Positions 1 through 8,396 of a stretch of 64,000 nucleotides of DNA are shown piece by piece (the stretch's first letter is position 1; the number at the start of each line of letters is the position of its first letter). The notes beneath the pieces were generated by a model. It had not been told where the DNA came from and searched no databases. It saw only the letters and a program-made list of their open reading frames with translations. A program made the position numbers and the translations under genes. The stretch spans positions 913,148-977,147 of the forward strand of contig NZ_JABBDY010000001.1 of assembly GCF_012847295.1 (NCBI RefSeq), written 5' to 3'. This DNA comes from Microbacterium sp. MF43. Its GTDB lineage: Bacteria; Actinomycetota; Actinomycetes; Actinomycetales; Microbacteriaceae.

Positions 1-297
1 CTGGTCGAGGTCGCCCTCGAGTACGGCGCGAAGGCGGCCTACCGCGTGGACTACGCCGACGAGATCGAACAGGCGTGGCTCGAGGGCGTCGAGACCGTCG
101 GCGTGACCAGCGGCGCCTCGGTGCCGGAGGTTCTCGTGCAGGAAGTGCTCGCCGACCTCGCCGGAGCCGGCTATCGCGATGTCGAAGAGGTGCGCACCGC
201 CGAGGAGGACCTGCAGTTCTCGCTGCCCAAGGAGCTGCGCACCGACGGTGCAGGCAAGCGCGACGCGCGGGCACTCGGCGGCCGGAGCCGCGCGTGA
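1..297 (+). CDS. ispH: 4-hydroxy-3-methylbut-2-enyl diphosphate reductase, C-terminal part
   Basis: The reading frame is open from base 1 to a TGA at 295-297, so only the C-terminus is present. The segment [16 protein letters not shown] is the characteristic IspH (LytB) C-terminal motif, part of the substrate pocket of this [4Fe-4S] enzyme. IspH performs the last step of the MEP isoprenoid pathway, giving IPP and DMAPP. The tail after PKELR is a short basic extension typical of actinobacterial homologues. The TGA overlaps a GTG of the following gene (GTGA), suggesting translational coupling. The iron-sulfur cysteines visible in full-length IspH lie mostly upstream of the window. Confidence 0.93.
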   Translation: MVEVALEYGAKAAYRVDYADEIEQAWLEGVETVGVTSGASVPEVLVQEVLADLAGAGYRDVEEVRTAEEDLQFSLPKELRTDGAGKRDARALGGRSRA

Positions 298-854
298 GCG
301 AGCCCGGCGCCGAGTCCCGCCCCCGCCCCCAGTACGGCGAGTACGCCACGCCCGAGGAGCAGCGCGCGCGCATCAAGCAGCCCGACGCGGCGCTCCTCTA
401 CGAGCCCGCGCCGGTCGTCGAGACGTCCGCCGTCGTGGAGCCCGCGCCGGCGCCCGCGGCGGAGGCGCCCGCCGAGGCGCGGTCCCGGCCGGTGGATCGC
501 ATCGTGACCTTCGCGCTCCTGGCCTACGGGCTGGTGAACGTGATCTCGTCGTTTCCGGCCCTGGTCGACTTCGCCGCGTACGCCGACACGATGTTCGGCC
601 TGCTCGGGGTCGACGCCGAGCTGAGCGACCCCGCGGCAGGAAAGCCGTGGGGGGTCGCCGCGGCCCTCGTTCTGGCGGTCGGCTGGATCATCACCGCGGC
701 ATTCTCCTGGCTGCGCCTGCGCCGCGGACGCATCTCGTGGTGGATCCCGCTCGCGGGCGGAGTCGTGTTCACGTTCATCGCGGCGGCGCTCATGCTGGTG
801 CCGATCATGAACGACCCCGCGGTGTGGGAAGCGCTCGTCGGCAGCGTCCGCTGA
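294..854 (+). CDS. Small membrane protein (DUF6264-like)
   Basis: The 186-residue product starts at a GTG that overlaps the ispH stop (GTGA), which decides the start. It has an N-terminal cytoplasmic part rich in Pro, Glu and Arg containing [16 protein letters not shown]. Three to four hydrophobic segments follow, at roughly residues 70-90, 115-135 and 150-172. I recall similar proteins downstream of ispH in Microbacteriaceae under the name DUF6264, but cannot confirm this from the sequence. No catalytic motif is visible. Its role is unknown; the coupling to ispH argues for co-expression. Confidence 0.8.
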   Translation: MSEPGAESRPRPQYGEYATPEEQRARIKQPDAALLYEPAPVVETSAVVEPAPAPAAEAPAEARSRPVDRIVTFALLAYGLVNVISSFPALVDFAAYADTMFGLLGVDAELSDPAAGKPWGVAAALVLAVGWIITAAFSWLRLRRGRISWWIPLAGGVVFTFIAAALMLVPIMNDPAVWEALVGSVR

Positions 855-907
855 GCCGGCGCGCCGCGCACGCGCCATACTCGGGAACGAGGGTTCGCCG
901 ATTCGCA

Positions 908-935
908 TGAACCGGCGCAGGCCCCGCTTCGTGTC
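908..935 (+). promoter_or_regulatory. SigL-type ECF promoter (TGAACC-N16-CGTGTC)
   Basis: TGAACC at 908-913 and CGTGTC at 930-935 are separated by 16 bases. They lie directly upstream of the ECF sigma gene, with a strong ribosome binding site (GGGAGGTGGAGG) between them and the ATG at 954. The pattern matches, as I recall it, the consensus reported for Mycobacterium tuberculosis SigL (TGAACC, 16-18 bases, CGTgtr). It therefore suggests autoregulation of the sigma/anti-sigma operon. Confidence 0.6.
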
Positions 936-953
936 TCCTTCGGGAGGTGGAGG

Positions 954-1460
954 ATGGCCCGGGACGACGCCGCACGGCTCGCTGCGCTCTTCGACGCGCA
1001 CGCCGGTCCGGTGTGGCGGTACGTCGTGCACCTCACCGGGGACCGCGCGGGGGCCGACGACGTCGTGCAGGAGACGCTGCTGCGCGCGTGGCGCACCCCG
1101 CGCATCCTCGAGCAGGATCCGGCGACGACGCGCTCTTGGATGTTCACCGTCGCGAGACACCTCGTCGTCGACGATGTGCGCAGCGCCCGGCGGCGCCGTG
1201 AGATCGGCGTCGCCGACGTCCCCGAGCGGGCGGCGGCGGACGCGACCGATGCACTGTTCGAGGCGATCCTCATCGAAGAGGTGCTCGCCGCTCTCACCGC
1301 CGATCATCGCGCCGTCGTGATCCGTGCGTACTTCCGCGGGCTCACCGTGGCCGAGATGGCGTCGGAGCTCGAGATCCCCCCGGGCACGGTGAAGTCCCGT
1401 CTGCACTACGGCCTGCGCGCGCTGCGGCTCGCGCTCCAGGAGAAGGGGGTGACCCGATGA
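954..1460 (+). CDS. ECF RNA polymerase sigma factor (SigL-like)
   Basis: The 168-residue protein contains sigma region 2 (FDAHAGPVWRYVVHLTGDRAGADDVVQETLLRAW, residues about 10-45) for core binding and -10 recognition. Region 4 (residues about 105-165) contains the helix-turn-helix LTVAEMASELEIPPGTVKSR for -35 recognition. The length is normal for an ECF factor. The start ATG is preceded by a long purine-rich Shine-Dalgarno sequence. The stop overlaps the next gene (ATGA), a ZAS-type anti-sigma factor, so this is a classic sigma/anti-sigma pair. The upstream promoter of SigL type supports assignment to the SigL group. Confidence 0.93.
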   Translation: MARDDAARLAALFDAHAGPVWRYVVHLTGDRAGADDVVQETLLRAWRTPRILEQDPATTRSWMFTVARHLVVDDVRSARRRREIGVADVPERAAADATDALFEAILIEEVLAALTADHRAVVIRAYFRGLTVAEMASELEIPPGTVKSRLHYGLRALRLALQEKGVTR

Positions 1461-2182
1461 ATCCCGATCACGCCGCATACGCGGACTGGGACGCCGCCTA
1501 CGTCCTCGGCGCGCTCAGCCCGTCGGATCGCCGTGCGTACGAAGAACACCTCCAGCGGTGCGAGCTCTGCCGTGCCGCGATCTCCGAGATCGCCCCGACG
1601 CTGGGGCTCATGGCGCGCGTGGCCCCGGAGCGAGCGGAGTCGATGCTCGCCTCCGGGCCGGACAGGAGCGCCGGTTCGCCAGAAGCAGGGGAGGGTCCGG
1701 ATGCCTCGTCCCGTGCCCGCCTGGTCGAGCTCGGCGAACGGCGGGCTCGCCGCCGGCGGGCCTGGTGGATCGGGGGACTGAGTGCCGCGGCCGCGGTGGT
1801 CGTCGCCGTCGTGCTCACCGTGTCGGCCCTGCTCCCGGTCGGCGAGCCGGCCGAGGTCGTCGCCCTCGAACCGGTGATCGACGCGCCGATCACGGCCACC
1901 GTCGAGCTGGAGGAAGTCGCCTGGGGAACCCGCATCGACATGACCTGCACCTACGGCGACACCGGCGGCGAGGAGGGCGAGGGCTGGCCGTATGCGCTGG
2001 TGATCGAGGCCGCCGATGGAACGGTGAGCGAGGTGTCGAGCTGGCAGGCGCTTCCAGGATCGACCGCGCGGCTGAGCGCCGGGACGGCCCTCTCGCCGGA
2101 CGAGATCGCGGCCGTCGAGGTGCGTTCTGTCGGCTCAGGCGCCGTGCTGATGCGGGGCGAGGTGCGCGCAGACGGCGACTAG
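1457..2182 (+). CDS. Zinc-binding anti-sigma factor (ZAS / RskA-type)
   Basis: The 241-residue protein has an N-terminal anti-sigma domain with the H-x3-C-x2-C zinc motif (EEHLQRCELCRA, residues about 30-41). A basic linker follows, then one transmembrane helix (residues about 110-130), then an extracytoplasmic domain of about 110 residues. This is the layout of RslA/RskA proteins, which hold the cognate ECF factor inactive. In RslA, oxidation of the zinc cysteines releases the sigma factor; that mechanism is family knowledge, not shown here. The gene overlaps the sigma gene by four bases. Confidence 0.9.
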   Translation: MNPDHAAYADWDAAYVLGALSPSDRRAYEEHLQRCELCRAAISEIAPTLGLMARVAPERAESMLASGPDRSAGSPEAGEGPDASSRARLVELGERRARRRRAWWIGGLSAAAAVVVAVVLTVSALLPVGEPAEVVALEPVIDAPITATVELEEVAWGTRIDMTCTYGDTGGEEGEGWPYALVIEAADGTVSEVSSWQALPGSTARLSAGTALSPDEIAAVEVRSVGSGAVLMRGEVRADGD

Positions 2183-2189
2183 GAAGACG

Positions 2190-2234
2190 GATGCCCCGGC
2201 ACCCGTCCCCTCAGAGGGGCGGTGCCGGGGCATC
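2190..2234. terminator. Bidirectional hairpin terminator
   Basis: A perfect 14-base inverted repeat (GATGCCCCGGCACC at 2190-2203, its complement at 2221-2234) has a 17-base loop. It lies between the convergent anti-sigma gene and fba. There is no U-tract, as is common in high-GC actinobacteria. Both arms end in the GGATGCC element that recurs in this window. Confidence 0.75.
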
Positions 2235-2266
2235 CGGAGTCCTGATCGCTCAGGCGCGGGGCGATG

Positions 2267-3298
2267 TCAGGCCGCGAGGCTCTTGCCGTGCGAGCCGAGC
2301 TGCTGCGTCGCCTCGACCACGCGCGCGGCCATCGCCGACTCGGCGACCTTGCCCCAGGCGCGGGGGTCGTAGGCCTTCTTGTTGCCCACCTCGCCGTCGA
2401 CCTTGAGCACGCCGTCGTAGTTCTGGAACATGAAACCTGCGATCGAGCGCGTGAACGCGTACTGGGTGTCCGTGTCGATGTTCATCTTGACGACGCCGTT
2501 GGCGACCGCGAGGGCGATCTCCTCGTCGGTCGAGCCGCTGCCGCCGTGGAAGACGAGGTCGAGCGGCTTGGGGCCGGTGCCGAAGCGCGAGGCGATGCCC
2601 TCCTGGATCTCGCCGAGCAGCTCGGGGCGGAGCTTGACGTTGCCGGGCTTGTAGACGCCGTGCACGTTGCCGAAGGTGAGCGCCGAGATGTATCGGCCGT
2701 GCTCGCCCAGTCCGAGCGACTCGACGGCCTTGGTGACGTCGGCGACCGTCGTGTAGAGCGCCTCATTCGAGCCCTCGTGCTTGACGCCGTCCTCTTCGCC
2801 GCCGACGACGCCGATCTCGACCTCGAGGATCGCGTTGATGTTCTTCATGCGCGGGAGGAGGTCCTTGGCGATCTGGATGTTCTCGTCGAGGGGGACCGCC
2901 GAGCCGTCCCACATGTGGGATTGGAAGATCGGGTTGCGGCCGGCCTTGACCTCTTCCTCCGACGCCTCGATGAGGGGGAGCACGAAGCCCGGGAGGGCGT
3001 CCTTCGGGCAGTGGTCGGTGTGCAGGGCCACGGTGATCGGGTAGTTCTTGGCGACCTCGGTGGCGAACTTCGCGAACGCGAGTGCACCGGCGGCGCGCGC
3101 CTTGACGGTGTGGCCGGCGAAGTAGTCGGCGCCGCCGGTCGTGACCTGGAGGATGCCGTCGGAACCGGCCTCCGTCAGGCCCTGCAGGACGGCGTTGATG
3201 GTCTGCGAGCTCGAGACGTTGATGGCGGGATACGCGAAGCCACCGGCCTTCGCGCGGTCCAGCATGTCGGCGTACTGCTCCGGGGTGGCGACGGGCAT
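2267..3298 (-). CDS. fba: Class II fructose-bisphosphate aldolase
   Basis: This 343-residue enzyme cleaves fructose 1,6-bisphosphate to DHAP and glyceraldehyde 3-phosphate, acting in glycolysis and reversibly in gluconeogenesis. Class II signatures are visible: the zinc-site segment VALHTDHCPKD, GNVHGVYKPGNV and the C-terminal LVFHGGSGSTDEEI. The start MPVATPEQYADML is preceded by an AAGGAG ribosome binding site; the frame stays open far upstream, but only this start gives the family length. A TAGAGT -10 candidate lies at 3333-3338, leaving a leader of about 30 bases. It is divergent from glpX, the antagonistic gluconeogenic enzyme. Confidence 0.96.
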   Translation of the reverse strand: MPVATPEQYADMLDRAKAGGFAYPAINVSSSQTINAVLQGLTEAGSDGILQVTTGGADYFAGHTVKARAAGALAFAKFATEVAKNYPITVALHTDHCPKDALPGFVLPLIEASEEEVKAGRNPIFQSHMWDGSAVPLDENIQIAKDLLPRMKNINAILEVEIGVVGGEEDGVKHEGSNEALYTTVADVTKAVESLGLGEHGRYISALTFGNVHGVYKPGNVKLRPELLGEIQEGIASRFGTGPKPLDLVFHGGSGSTDEEIALAVANGVVKMNIDTDTQYAFTRSIAGFMFQNYDGVLKVDGEVGNKKAYDPRAWGKVAESAMAARVVEATQQLGSHGKSLAA

Positions 3299-3487
3299 GG
3301 GTGCTCCTTGGTCGTGAGGGGGCTTCACCACGACTCTAGCGAAGGGGGCATCAGCCGACAGGACGCGCCATCGCCGAACGGCCCCGGTTGCACTCCGATC
3401 TGCTCCTCGCGAAAGAATCGGCGTTCCTTCACTCGATCCGCGCGCAAATCGGACGATTCCGGAGACGAGGATGGTTAGCCTGGCGTC

Positions 3488-4477
3488 ATGGTGAGTCTGA
3501 CCGCTGACATGAGCCCCCTCCACCCCGACCGCAACCTCGCACTCGAGCTGGTGCGCGCGACCGAGGCGGCCGCGATCCGCGCCGTGCCGTTCATCGGCCG
3601 GGGAGCGAAGGAGGAGGCCGACGGTGCGGCCGTCGACGCGATGCGCGCGTTCTTCACCACGGTCAACTTCGACGGCACGATCGTCATCGGAGAGGGCGAG
3701 AAGGACGAGGCCCCCATGCTCTTCAACGGCGAGCGGGTCGGCAGCGGCCGCGGCCCGCGGTGCGACGTCGCCGTGGACCCGATCGACGGCACATCGCTCA
3801 CCGCCGCGGGCCGCAACAATGCGCTGTCGGTGATCGCGGTCTCGGACCACGGGACGATGCTCGACGCTTCGAGCGTCTTCTACATGGACAAGCTCGTCAC
3901 CGGCCCGGCCGGAGTGGGCGTGGTCGACATCCGCCTGCCGATCGGCGAGAACATCCGCCTCCTGTCGAAGGCGCTCGGAAAGCCGGTCGATGAGATCGTG
4001 GTGTCGGTGCTGCACCGTCCGCGGCACGAGGAGCTCATCGACGAGATCCGTGCGGCCGGGGCAGGGACGCGACTGATGAGCGACGGCGACGTCGCCGGTG
4101 GGATCAACGCCGCGCGGCACAACGCGCGCACCGACATGTGCGTCGGCATCGGCGGCAGCCCCGAGGGGATCGTGACGGCCTGCGCGATCAAGGCTCTCGG
4201 CGGCCACATCCAGGGCCGCCTGTGGCCGCGCGACGACGACGAGAAGCAGAAGGGCATCGACGCCGGGCTGAAGCTCGACGACCACGTGTACGAGGCCGAT
4301 GACCTGGTGAAGGGCAGCAACACGATCTTCGTCGCGACCGGTGTCACCGACGGCCAGCTCGTGGCCGGCGTGCGTCGCGAAGGCGGCTACATCTACACGG
4401 AGAGCGTGGTCCTGCGCGGCGCCTCGGGCACGCTTCGTCGCATCTCCTCCGAGCACCTGACGTCGAAGTGGCTCTGA
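3488..4477 (+). CDS. glpX: Class II fructose-1,6-bisphosphatase
   Basis: This 329-residue GlpX-type phosphatase hydrolyses fructose 1,6-bisphosphate to fructose 6-phosphate, the committed gluconeogenic step. The metal-binding inositol-phosphatase-like motif DVAVDPIDGTSLTAAG and the preceding VIGEGEKDEAPML are intact, as is DMCVGIGGSPEGIV. TAGCCT at 3476-3481 ends six bases before the ATG and is not followed by a Shine-Dalgarno sequence, so a leaderless transcript is likely. It is divergent from the aldolase gene with 189 bases between them, so both directions of the same metabolic step share one intergenic region. Confidence 0.95.
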   Translation: MVSLTADMSPLHPDRNLALELVRATEAAAIRAVPFIGRGAKEEADGAAVDAMRAFFTTVNFDGTIVIGEGEKDEAPMLFNGERVGSGRGPRCDVAVDPIDGTSLTAAGRNNALSVIAVSDHGTMLDASSVFYMDKLVTGPAGVGVVDIRLPIGENIRLLSKALGKPVDEIVVSVLHRPRHEELIDEIRAAGAGTRLMSDGDVAGGINAARHNARTDMCVGIGGSPEGIVTACAIKALGGHIQGRLWPRDDDEKQKGIDAGLKLDDHVYEADDLVKGSNTIFVATGVTDGQLVAGVRREGGYIYTESVVLRGASGTLRRISSEHLTSKWL

Positions 4478-4624
4478 CCCGCCATCTCTGAGCACGCGGG
4501 GCTGGTGTGGCCCGTGTGACGCGGGTGGTCGTTGTGATCGTGTCGTGACTTCAGCGCGGCCGATGTCTGGCAGAATCGATGCGGTCGACGACGACGCACG
4601 TGTTTCCGATGCGAGGGAGTCTCA

Positions 4625-4834
4625 ATGTCCGGACAGGTGGGCGGATCGTCGCCCCAGACCGGTGCGCACGCGGTCGTGGCCAACGCCGTCGACCCGGCGC
4701 GTCGTCCCGACGTGCTCCTGCGGGTGCGCCGCGACGAGGGCCACGAGATCAGCGCGTGGTGGATGATCGGCGCCTTCCTGGGCGTCTCCGCTCTCGTGAT
4801 CGGCCTGCTCAGCTTCGTTCCGGGCGGCGCGTGA
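4625..4834 (+). CDS. Small single-helix membrane protein, unknown function
   Basis: The 69-residue protein has a polar, Arg-rich N-terminal half and one hydrophobic helix (residues about 46-65), ending in FVPGGA. The predicted topology is an N-terminal cytoplasmic tail with a single C-terminal anchor. CAGAAT at 4571-4576 is a possible -10 element. The 3' end overlaps the convergent rmuC gene by 26 bases. I do not recognise the family. Confidence 0.65.
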   Translation: MSGQVGGSSPQTGAHAVVANAVDPARRPDVLLRVRRDEGHEISAWWMIGAFLGVSALVIGLLSFVPGGA

Positions 4835-6182
4835 GCGACTGAGCCGGCTCCTCATCCGCCGAAGGAGTCAGCCGCTCGCGCAGTTCGCCCAGATCGGCGG
4901 AAGCCGCGGGGTCTTCGACGACGCGTCCTGACGCCGCACGCGGCTCGTCGAGTGCGAGCGTCGCGTCGAGCAGTTCCGGCGCGGTGAGCCGACGCGGCGC
5001 CTTCTCGATGGTGGCGGGCCCGGCGACGGCGTCGAGCTTGGTCGCATCGATTCCCGGGAACTTGCGCGCGGTCACCAGGACGCGCGACTCGAGCGAACCG
5101 GCGAAGCGGTTGTAACTGTCGACGGTGCGCTCGATCGCGCGGCGCAGGTCGTCGGCGTGCCCGGCGAGCGAGCCGAGCCGCTCGTACAGCTGGTTGCCGA
5201 GGTCGAACAGCGTGCGCGCTTCGGCCGAGACATCCTGCTGCGTCCACGTGTACGCCACGGTCTTGAGCACGGCCCAGAGATTGACGGGTGACGCGAGGGC
5301 GACCCGCTTGCCGAAGGCGTGGTCGAGCAGCGCCGGGTCTTCCTCGAGGGCTGCCGCGAGAAGAGACTCGCTGGGCACGAAGCACACCACGAATTCGGGG
5401 CTGGACGACAGGCCCGACCAGTAGGCCTTCTTCGCGAGGGCGTCGATGTGCGCGCGGACGGCCTTGACGTGCTTGTCGAGGAGGGTGCGCCGGCGGGAGG
5501 CATCCGCGCCTTGCGCCGTGAACGGGATCGCGCTCGCCTCGAGGTACGCGTCGAGCGGGACCTTCGCATCGACCGCGATCGCCTTGTCGCCGGGGAGGCG
5601 GATCACCATGTCGGGACGCCCGGCGCCGGCGTCGGAGGTGATCGACGCCTGCAGGTCGAAGTCGACGTAGCGCGTGAGTCCGGCGGCTTCGACGACGCGG
5701 CGGAGCTGCGTCTCGCCCCACACGCCCCGTGTCGAGCCGGAGCGCAGTGCGCTCGCGAGAGACTCCGTCGTGGCGCGCAGCGCCTCATCGGACTCATGCG
5801 CCCGGCGCAGCTGCTCGGCCAGCGTTCCGAACTGGGTGTGGCGGTCGCGCTCGAGCTCGCCCACCTTCGCCTGCATGGCGGTCAGGGTCTCGTGCACCGG
5901 TGCCAGGGCGCGCAGCACGGACTGCTCGCGCCGCTCGCGCTCTTCGCGCGACGCCTGGTCGTGGCGCGCCTGCGCGGCCAGCTCGCGGTAGAGCACCTGC
6001 TGATGGTCGAGCTGCGCCTGAACGCCCTGCCGCGCGGCTTCGGCGCCGGCGAGGCGCGCGCGGAGGTCGGCGTGCTCGCCGGCGGCGCGAGCGGCGGCGC
6101 GCGCGAGCCCGGCGGTCCAGCCGGCCAGTGCGCCGAGCAGCAGTGTCGCCACGGCGATCATCGAGACGAGCAGTGCGTCCAT
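4809..6182 (-). CDS. rmuC: DNA recombination protein RmuC homologue
   Basis: The 457-residue protein begins with a transmembrane helix (MDALLVSMIAVATLLLGALA), followed by a long Arg/Glu/Gln-rich coiled coil to about residue 115. The RmuC nuclease-like domain follows, with GVWGETQLRRVVEAAGL, RPDMVIRLPGDKAIAVDAKVPLDAYL and EFVVCFVPSE. The segment VIRLPG-x5-VDAKVP is the PD-(D/E)XK-like core. RmuC proteins limit inversions at short inverted repeats in E. coli. The start at 6182 gives the normal N-terminal anchor; the open extension upstream is not RmuC-like. A hairpin ending the upstream exonuclease gene sits just before it. Confidence 0.92.
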   Translation of the reverse strand: MDALLVSMIAVATLLLGALAGWTAGLARAAARAAGEHADLRARLAGAEAARQGVQAQLDHQQVLYRELAAQARHDQASREERERREQSVLRALAPVHETLTAMQAKVGELERDRHTQFGTLAEQLRRAHESDEALRATTESLASALRSGSTRGVWGETQLRRVVEAAGLTRYVDFDLQASITSDAGAGRPDMVIRLPGDKAIAVDAKVPLDAYLEASAIPFTAQGADASRRRTLLDKHVKAVRAHIDALAKKAYWSGLSSSPEFVVCFVPSESLLAAALEEDPALLDHAFGKRVALASPVNLWAVLKTVAYTWTQQDVSAEARTLFDLGNQLYERLGSLAGHADDLRRAIERTVDSYNRFAGSLESRVLVTARKFPGIDATKLDAVAGPATIEKAPRRLTAPELLDATLALDEPRAASGRVVEDPAASADLGELRERLTPSADEEPAQSLTRRPERS

Positions 6183-6196
6183 GCCCTCATGGTGGG

Positions 6197-6237
6197 GGAT
6201 GCCCCCGACATCGGCGGCACGGCGGGCCGGGGCATCC
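6197..6237 (-). terminator. Hairpin between exonuclease gene and rmuC
   Basis: GGATGCCCC at 6197-6205 and its complement at 6229-6237 form a nine-base stem, extended inside the loop by further GC pairing. It lies after the stop of the minus-strand exonuclease gene and 15 bases before the rmuC start. It may therefore act as a terminator or as a 5' hairpin of a read-through transcript. Confidence 0.5.
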
Positions 6238-6261
6238 GCCATCCCGCGCAGCGGGGGATGC

Positions 6262-6864
6262 TCAGGCGACGGCGAACGACACAGCTGGGGCCGCAGCCAC
6301 GGCGATCTGCGACACGCGCACGCCGCAGTACTCCGCGAGCAGATCGATGTCGTCGGCAGCCACGCGCCGCGCGGCATCGATCATCACGTGCGCGCACGCC
6401 AGGGCGTCGGCGGTGGCGTTGTGATGGGCGAAGTCCCCGAACCCGGCTTCGGCGGCGACGAACGGCAGGCGGTACGACTCCAGCTGGTACACCTTGCGCG
6501 CGACCTGCAGGCTGCACGCATAGCGGTACGGCGGGCACTCGTCGCCCGTCGCCTCGCACGCCCGCTTGATCACGGCCATGTCGAAGCCGGCGTTGTGGGC
6601 GACGAGGACGTCGTCACCCACGAAGGAGGCGAGGTCGCGCAGCTGGGCCGTCCAGGTCGGCGCGCCGACGACGTCAGCAGCGGTGATCCCGTGGATCCGG
6701 GTGTTCAGCTCGAAGAAGACATCGTGGCCGGCGGGCGGCTGGATGAGCCATCCGGCCTGATCGACGACGAGACCGCCGCGCACCCGCACGAGTCCGACCG
6801 CGCACGCCGACGCATTGGAGGAGTTCGCCGTCTCGAAGTCGATCGCGGTGAAGTCCAATGCCAC
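6262..6864 (-). CDS. DEDDh 3'-5' exonuclease (DnaQ / DNA polymerase III epsilon type)
   Basis: The 200-residue protein is a single DnaQ-fold exonuclease domain. ExoI is AIDFETAN (Asp and Glu metal ligands), ExoII is VAHNAGFDM, and ExoIIIepsilon is HNATADALACA with the catalytic His and final Asp. Such free-standing proteins act as proofreading or RNA-trimming exonucleases. The chosen start is GTG at 6864 (VALDFTAIDFE), which places the ExoI motif at the usual distance from the N-terminus. The frame is open upstream, but that part antisenses the methyltransferase gene. Confidence 0.88.
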   Translation of the reverse strand: MALDFTAIDFETANSSNASACAVGLVRVRGGLVVDQAGWLIQPPAGHDVFFELNTRIHGITAADVVGAPTWTAQLRDLASFVGDDVLVAHNAGFDMAVIKRACEATGDECPPYRYACSLQVARKVYQLESYRLPFVAAEAGFGDFAHHNATADALACAHVMIDAARRVAADDIDLLAEYCGVRVSQIAVAAAPAVSFAVA

Positions 6865-6951
6865 GTGCCCAGACTCGCCCGCGCGACCGCGCCCCCGTCG
6901 GAGGCGCGCCGCCCGCGCCGCCGAGTCGCTCCCCGCTTTAGGCTCGGGAGC

Positions 6952-7710
6952 ATGGCCACTCGAGATGAGATGTCCCGGTCGTTCGGCGTCGCCGCGAGCG
7001 CCTACGAGTCCGGGAGGCCCGAATATCCCCGCGCGGCCGTCGACTGGATGATCCAGCCCGTGCAGCACGAGGGACGCGCGCTGCGCGTGGCCGATGTCGG
7101 CGCCGGAACCGGCAAGCTCACCCGCACGATCGTGGAGGCGGGCGCCGACGTCGTGGCGATCGACCCCGACCCCGACATGCTGGCGGCGTTGCGCGGGAAC
7201 GTCCACGGCGTTCCCACGTTCGCCGGGACGGCAGAGCGGATGCCCCTTCCCGACCACTCCGTCGACGCCCTGCTGCTCGGGCAGGCGTGGCACTGGGTCG
7301 ATGCCGCGGCGGCCGCGGTCGAATGCGGCCGCGTGCTGCGCTCCGGCGGCGTGCTCGGCCTGATCTGGAACGTGAGGGACGAGTCCGACCCGTTCGTCCG
7401 CGGCCTCACGGCGATCATGCACGCGAGCAGCGCCGAACGCATGATCGCCGACGGCGGACCCACGGTGGGCGAGCCGTTCGGCGACCTCGAGAAGCGTGCG
7501 TGGACATGGACCCGCACGATGGGCCGCGACGCGCTCTTGGACATGGTCTCCTCCCGCAGCTTCGTGATCACGGCTGCGCCGGTCGAGCGCGAGCGCATCC
7601 TGCGCGAGGTCGGCGCCCTGTTCGACGCCACCCGCCGCACCGCGGACGATGGCGGCGAGGTGGTCGACCTGCCGTACCGCACCGAGGCGTTCCGCACCAT
7701 TCGCTCGTAG
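6952..7710 (+). CDS. Class I SAM-dependent methyltransferase
   Basis: The 252-residue protein has the SAM-binding motif I VADVGAGTGKLTRTIVEAG (residues about 45-63) and an acidic motif II ending VVAIDPDPDML. A post-motif region with LLLGQAWHWVD is typical of small-molecule methyltransferases of the Methyltransf_11 group. TAGGCT at 6939-6944 ends seven bases before the ATG, predicting a leaderless mRNA; there is no ribosome binding site. The substrate cannot be told from the sequence. It is divergent from the exonuclease gene. Confidence 0.88.
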   Translation: MATRDEMSRSFGVAASAYESGRPEYPRAAVDWMIQPVQHEGRALRVADVGAGTGKLTRTIVEAGADVVAIDPDPDMLAALRGNVHGVPTFAGTAERMPLPDHSVDALLLGQAWHWVDAAAAAVECGRVLRSGGVLGLIWNVRDESDPFVRGLTAIMHASSAERMIADGGPTVGEPFGDLEKRAWTWTRTMGRDALLDMVSSRSFVITAAPVERERILREVGALFDATRRTADDGGEVVDLPYRTEAFRTIRS

Positions 7711-7742
7711 CCCGTGTCGGCGCGCGCGACTAGCGTGGCGCC

Positions 7743-8354
7743 ATGCGCGCACTCACCGTCTGCAACTTCGTCACCGTCGACGGCAGGTACGAGGACGACG
7801 AGCACGACATCGCGTCCTTCTTCGAGCATCAGCATCCCGACTACGCCGACGCGGACACCTTCGACCACTACACGACGAGCCTGCTGCGCGACGCGGGCAC
7901 GCTCGTGCTCTCCGGCCGCCGCTCGGCGCTGGGGAACCTCGAGTACTGGACCGGCGTGAGGGGGGATCCGGATGCCTCGGCGATCCGCCGCGAGTTCGCC
8001 GACCTGATCCTCGGCGTGGAGAAAGTCGTCGTCTCCGACACCGTCACCGGTGACGACCTCGCACCGTACGAGAATGCCCGGATCGTGCCGGTGGCCGACG
8101 CGCGCGGCGAGATCGCACGGCTGAAGGGAGGCGAGGGTTCGGGCATCCTGATCCTCCTCGGACGCGTGCTGTGGAACGACCTCATGCGGGCCGGGCTCGT
8201 GGACGAGCTGCACCTCGTGACATTCCCGCTGATCGCGGGCTCGGGAGTGCCGCTCTTCGACGCCCGTCCTCCGGTGGCGCTGAAGCTCCTCGGCACGCGG
8301 ACGTGGAAGGAGTCGGGCAACGTCCTCATGCGGTGGCGCGTCGACCCGGCGTGA
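7743..8354 (+). CDS. Dihydrofolate-reductase-like protein (RibD C-terminal family)
   Basis: The 203-residue protein has the RibD C-terminal/DHFR-like fold: an N-terminal [10 protein letters not shown] strand, a middle [16 protein letters not shown] helix, and the cofactor-loop motif [26 protein letters not shown]. The consensus here is GGxxL...ll..gLvDEl. The C-terminal tail [11 protein letters not shown] is also typical. The family reduces pyrimidine or related ring substrates with NADPH, but members of this standalone group mostly lack an assigned substrate. TAGCGT at 7731-7736 ends six bases before the ATG, another leaderless arrangement. Confidence 0.85.
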   Translation: MRALTVCNFVTVDGRYEDDEHDIASFFEHQHPDYADADTFDHYTTSLLRDAGTLVLSGRRSALGNLEYWTGVRGDPDASAIRREFADLILGVEKVVVSDTVTGDDLAPYENARIVPVADARGEIARLKGGEGSGILILLGRVLWNDLMRAGLVDELHLVTFPLIAGSGVPLFDARPPVALKLLGTRTWKESGNVLMRWRVDPA

Positions 8355-8396
8355 GGCGCCGGTCGAGGCATCCGGCCACACGTAGACTGGATGCCC

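Noticed and set aside
2267-4495. 742-codon open frame on the minus strand through fba and glpX
   Set aside because: Only the last 343 codons match aldolase; the rest is the antisense of glpX, a common effect of GC-rich codon use.
8391-8396. ATG start for ychF six bases upstream of GTG 8397
   Set aside because: It lies only two bases after the -10 element, upstream of the likely transcription start.
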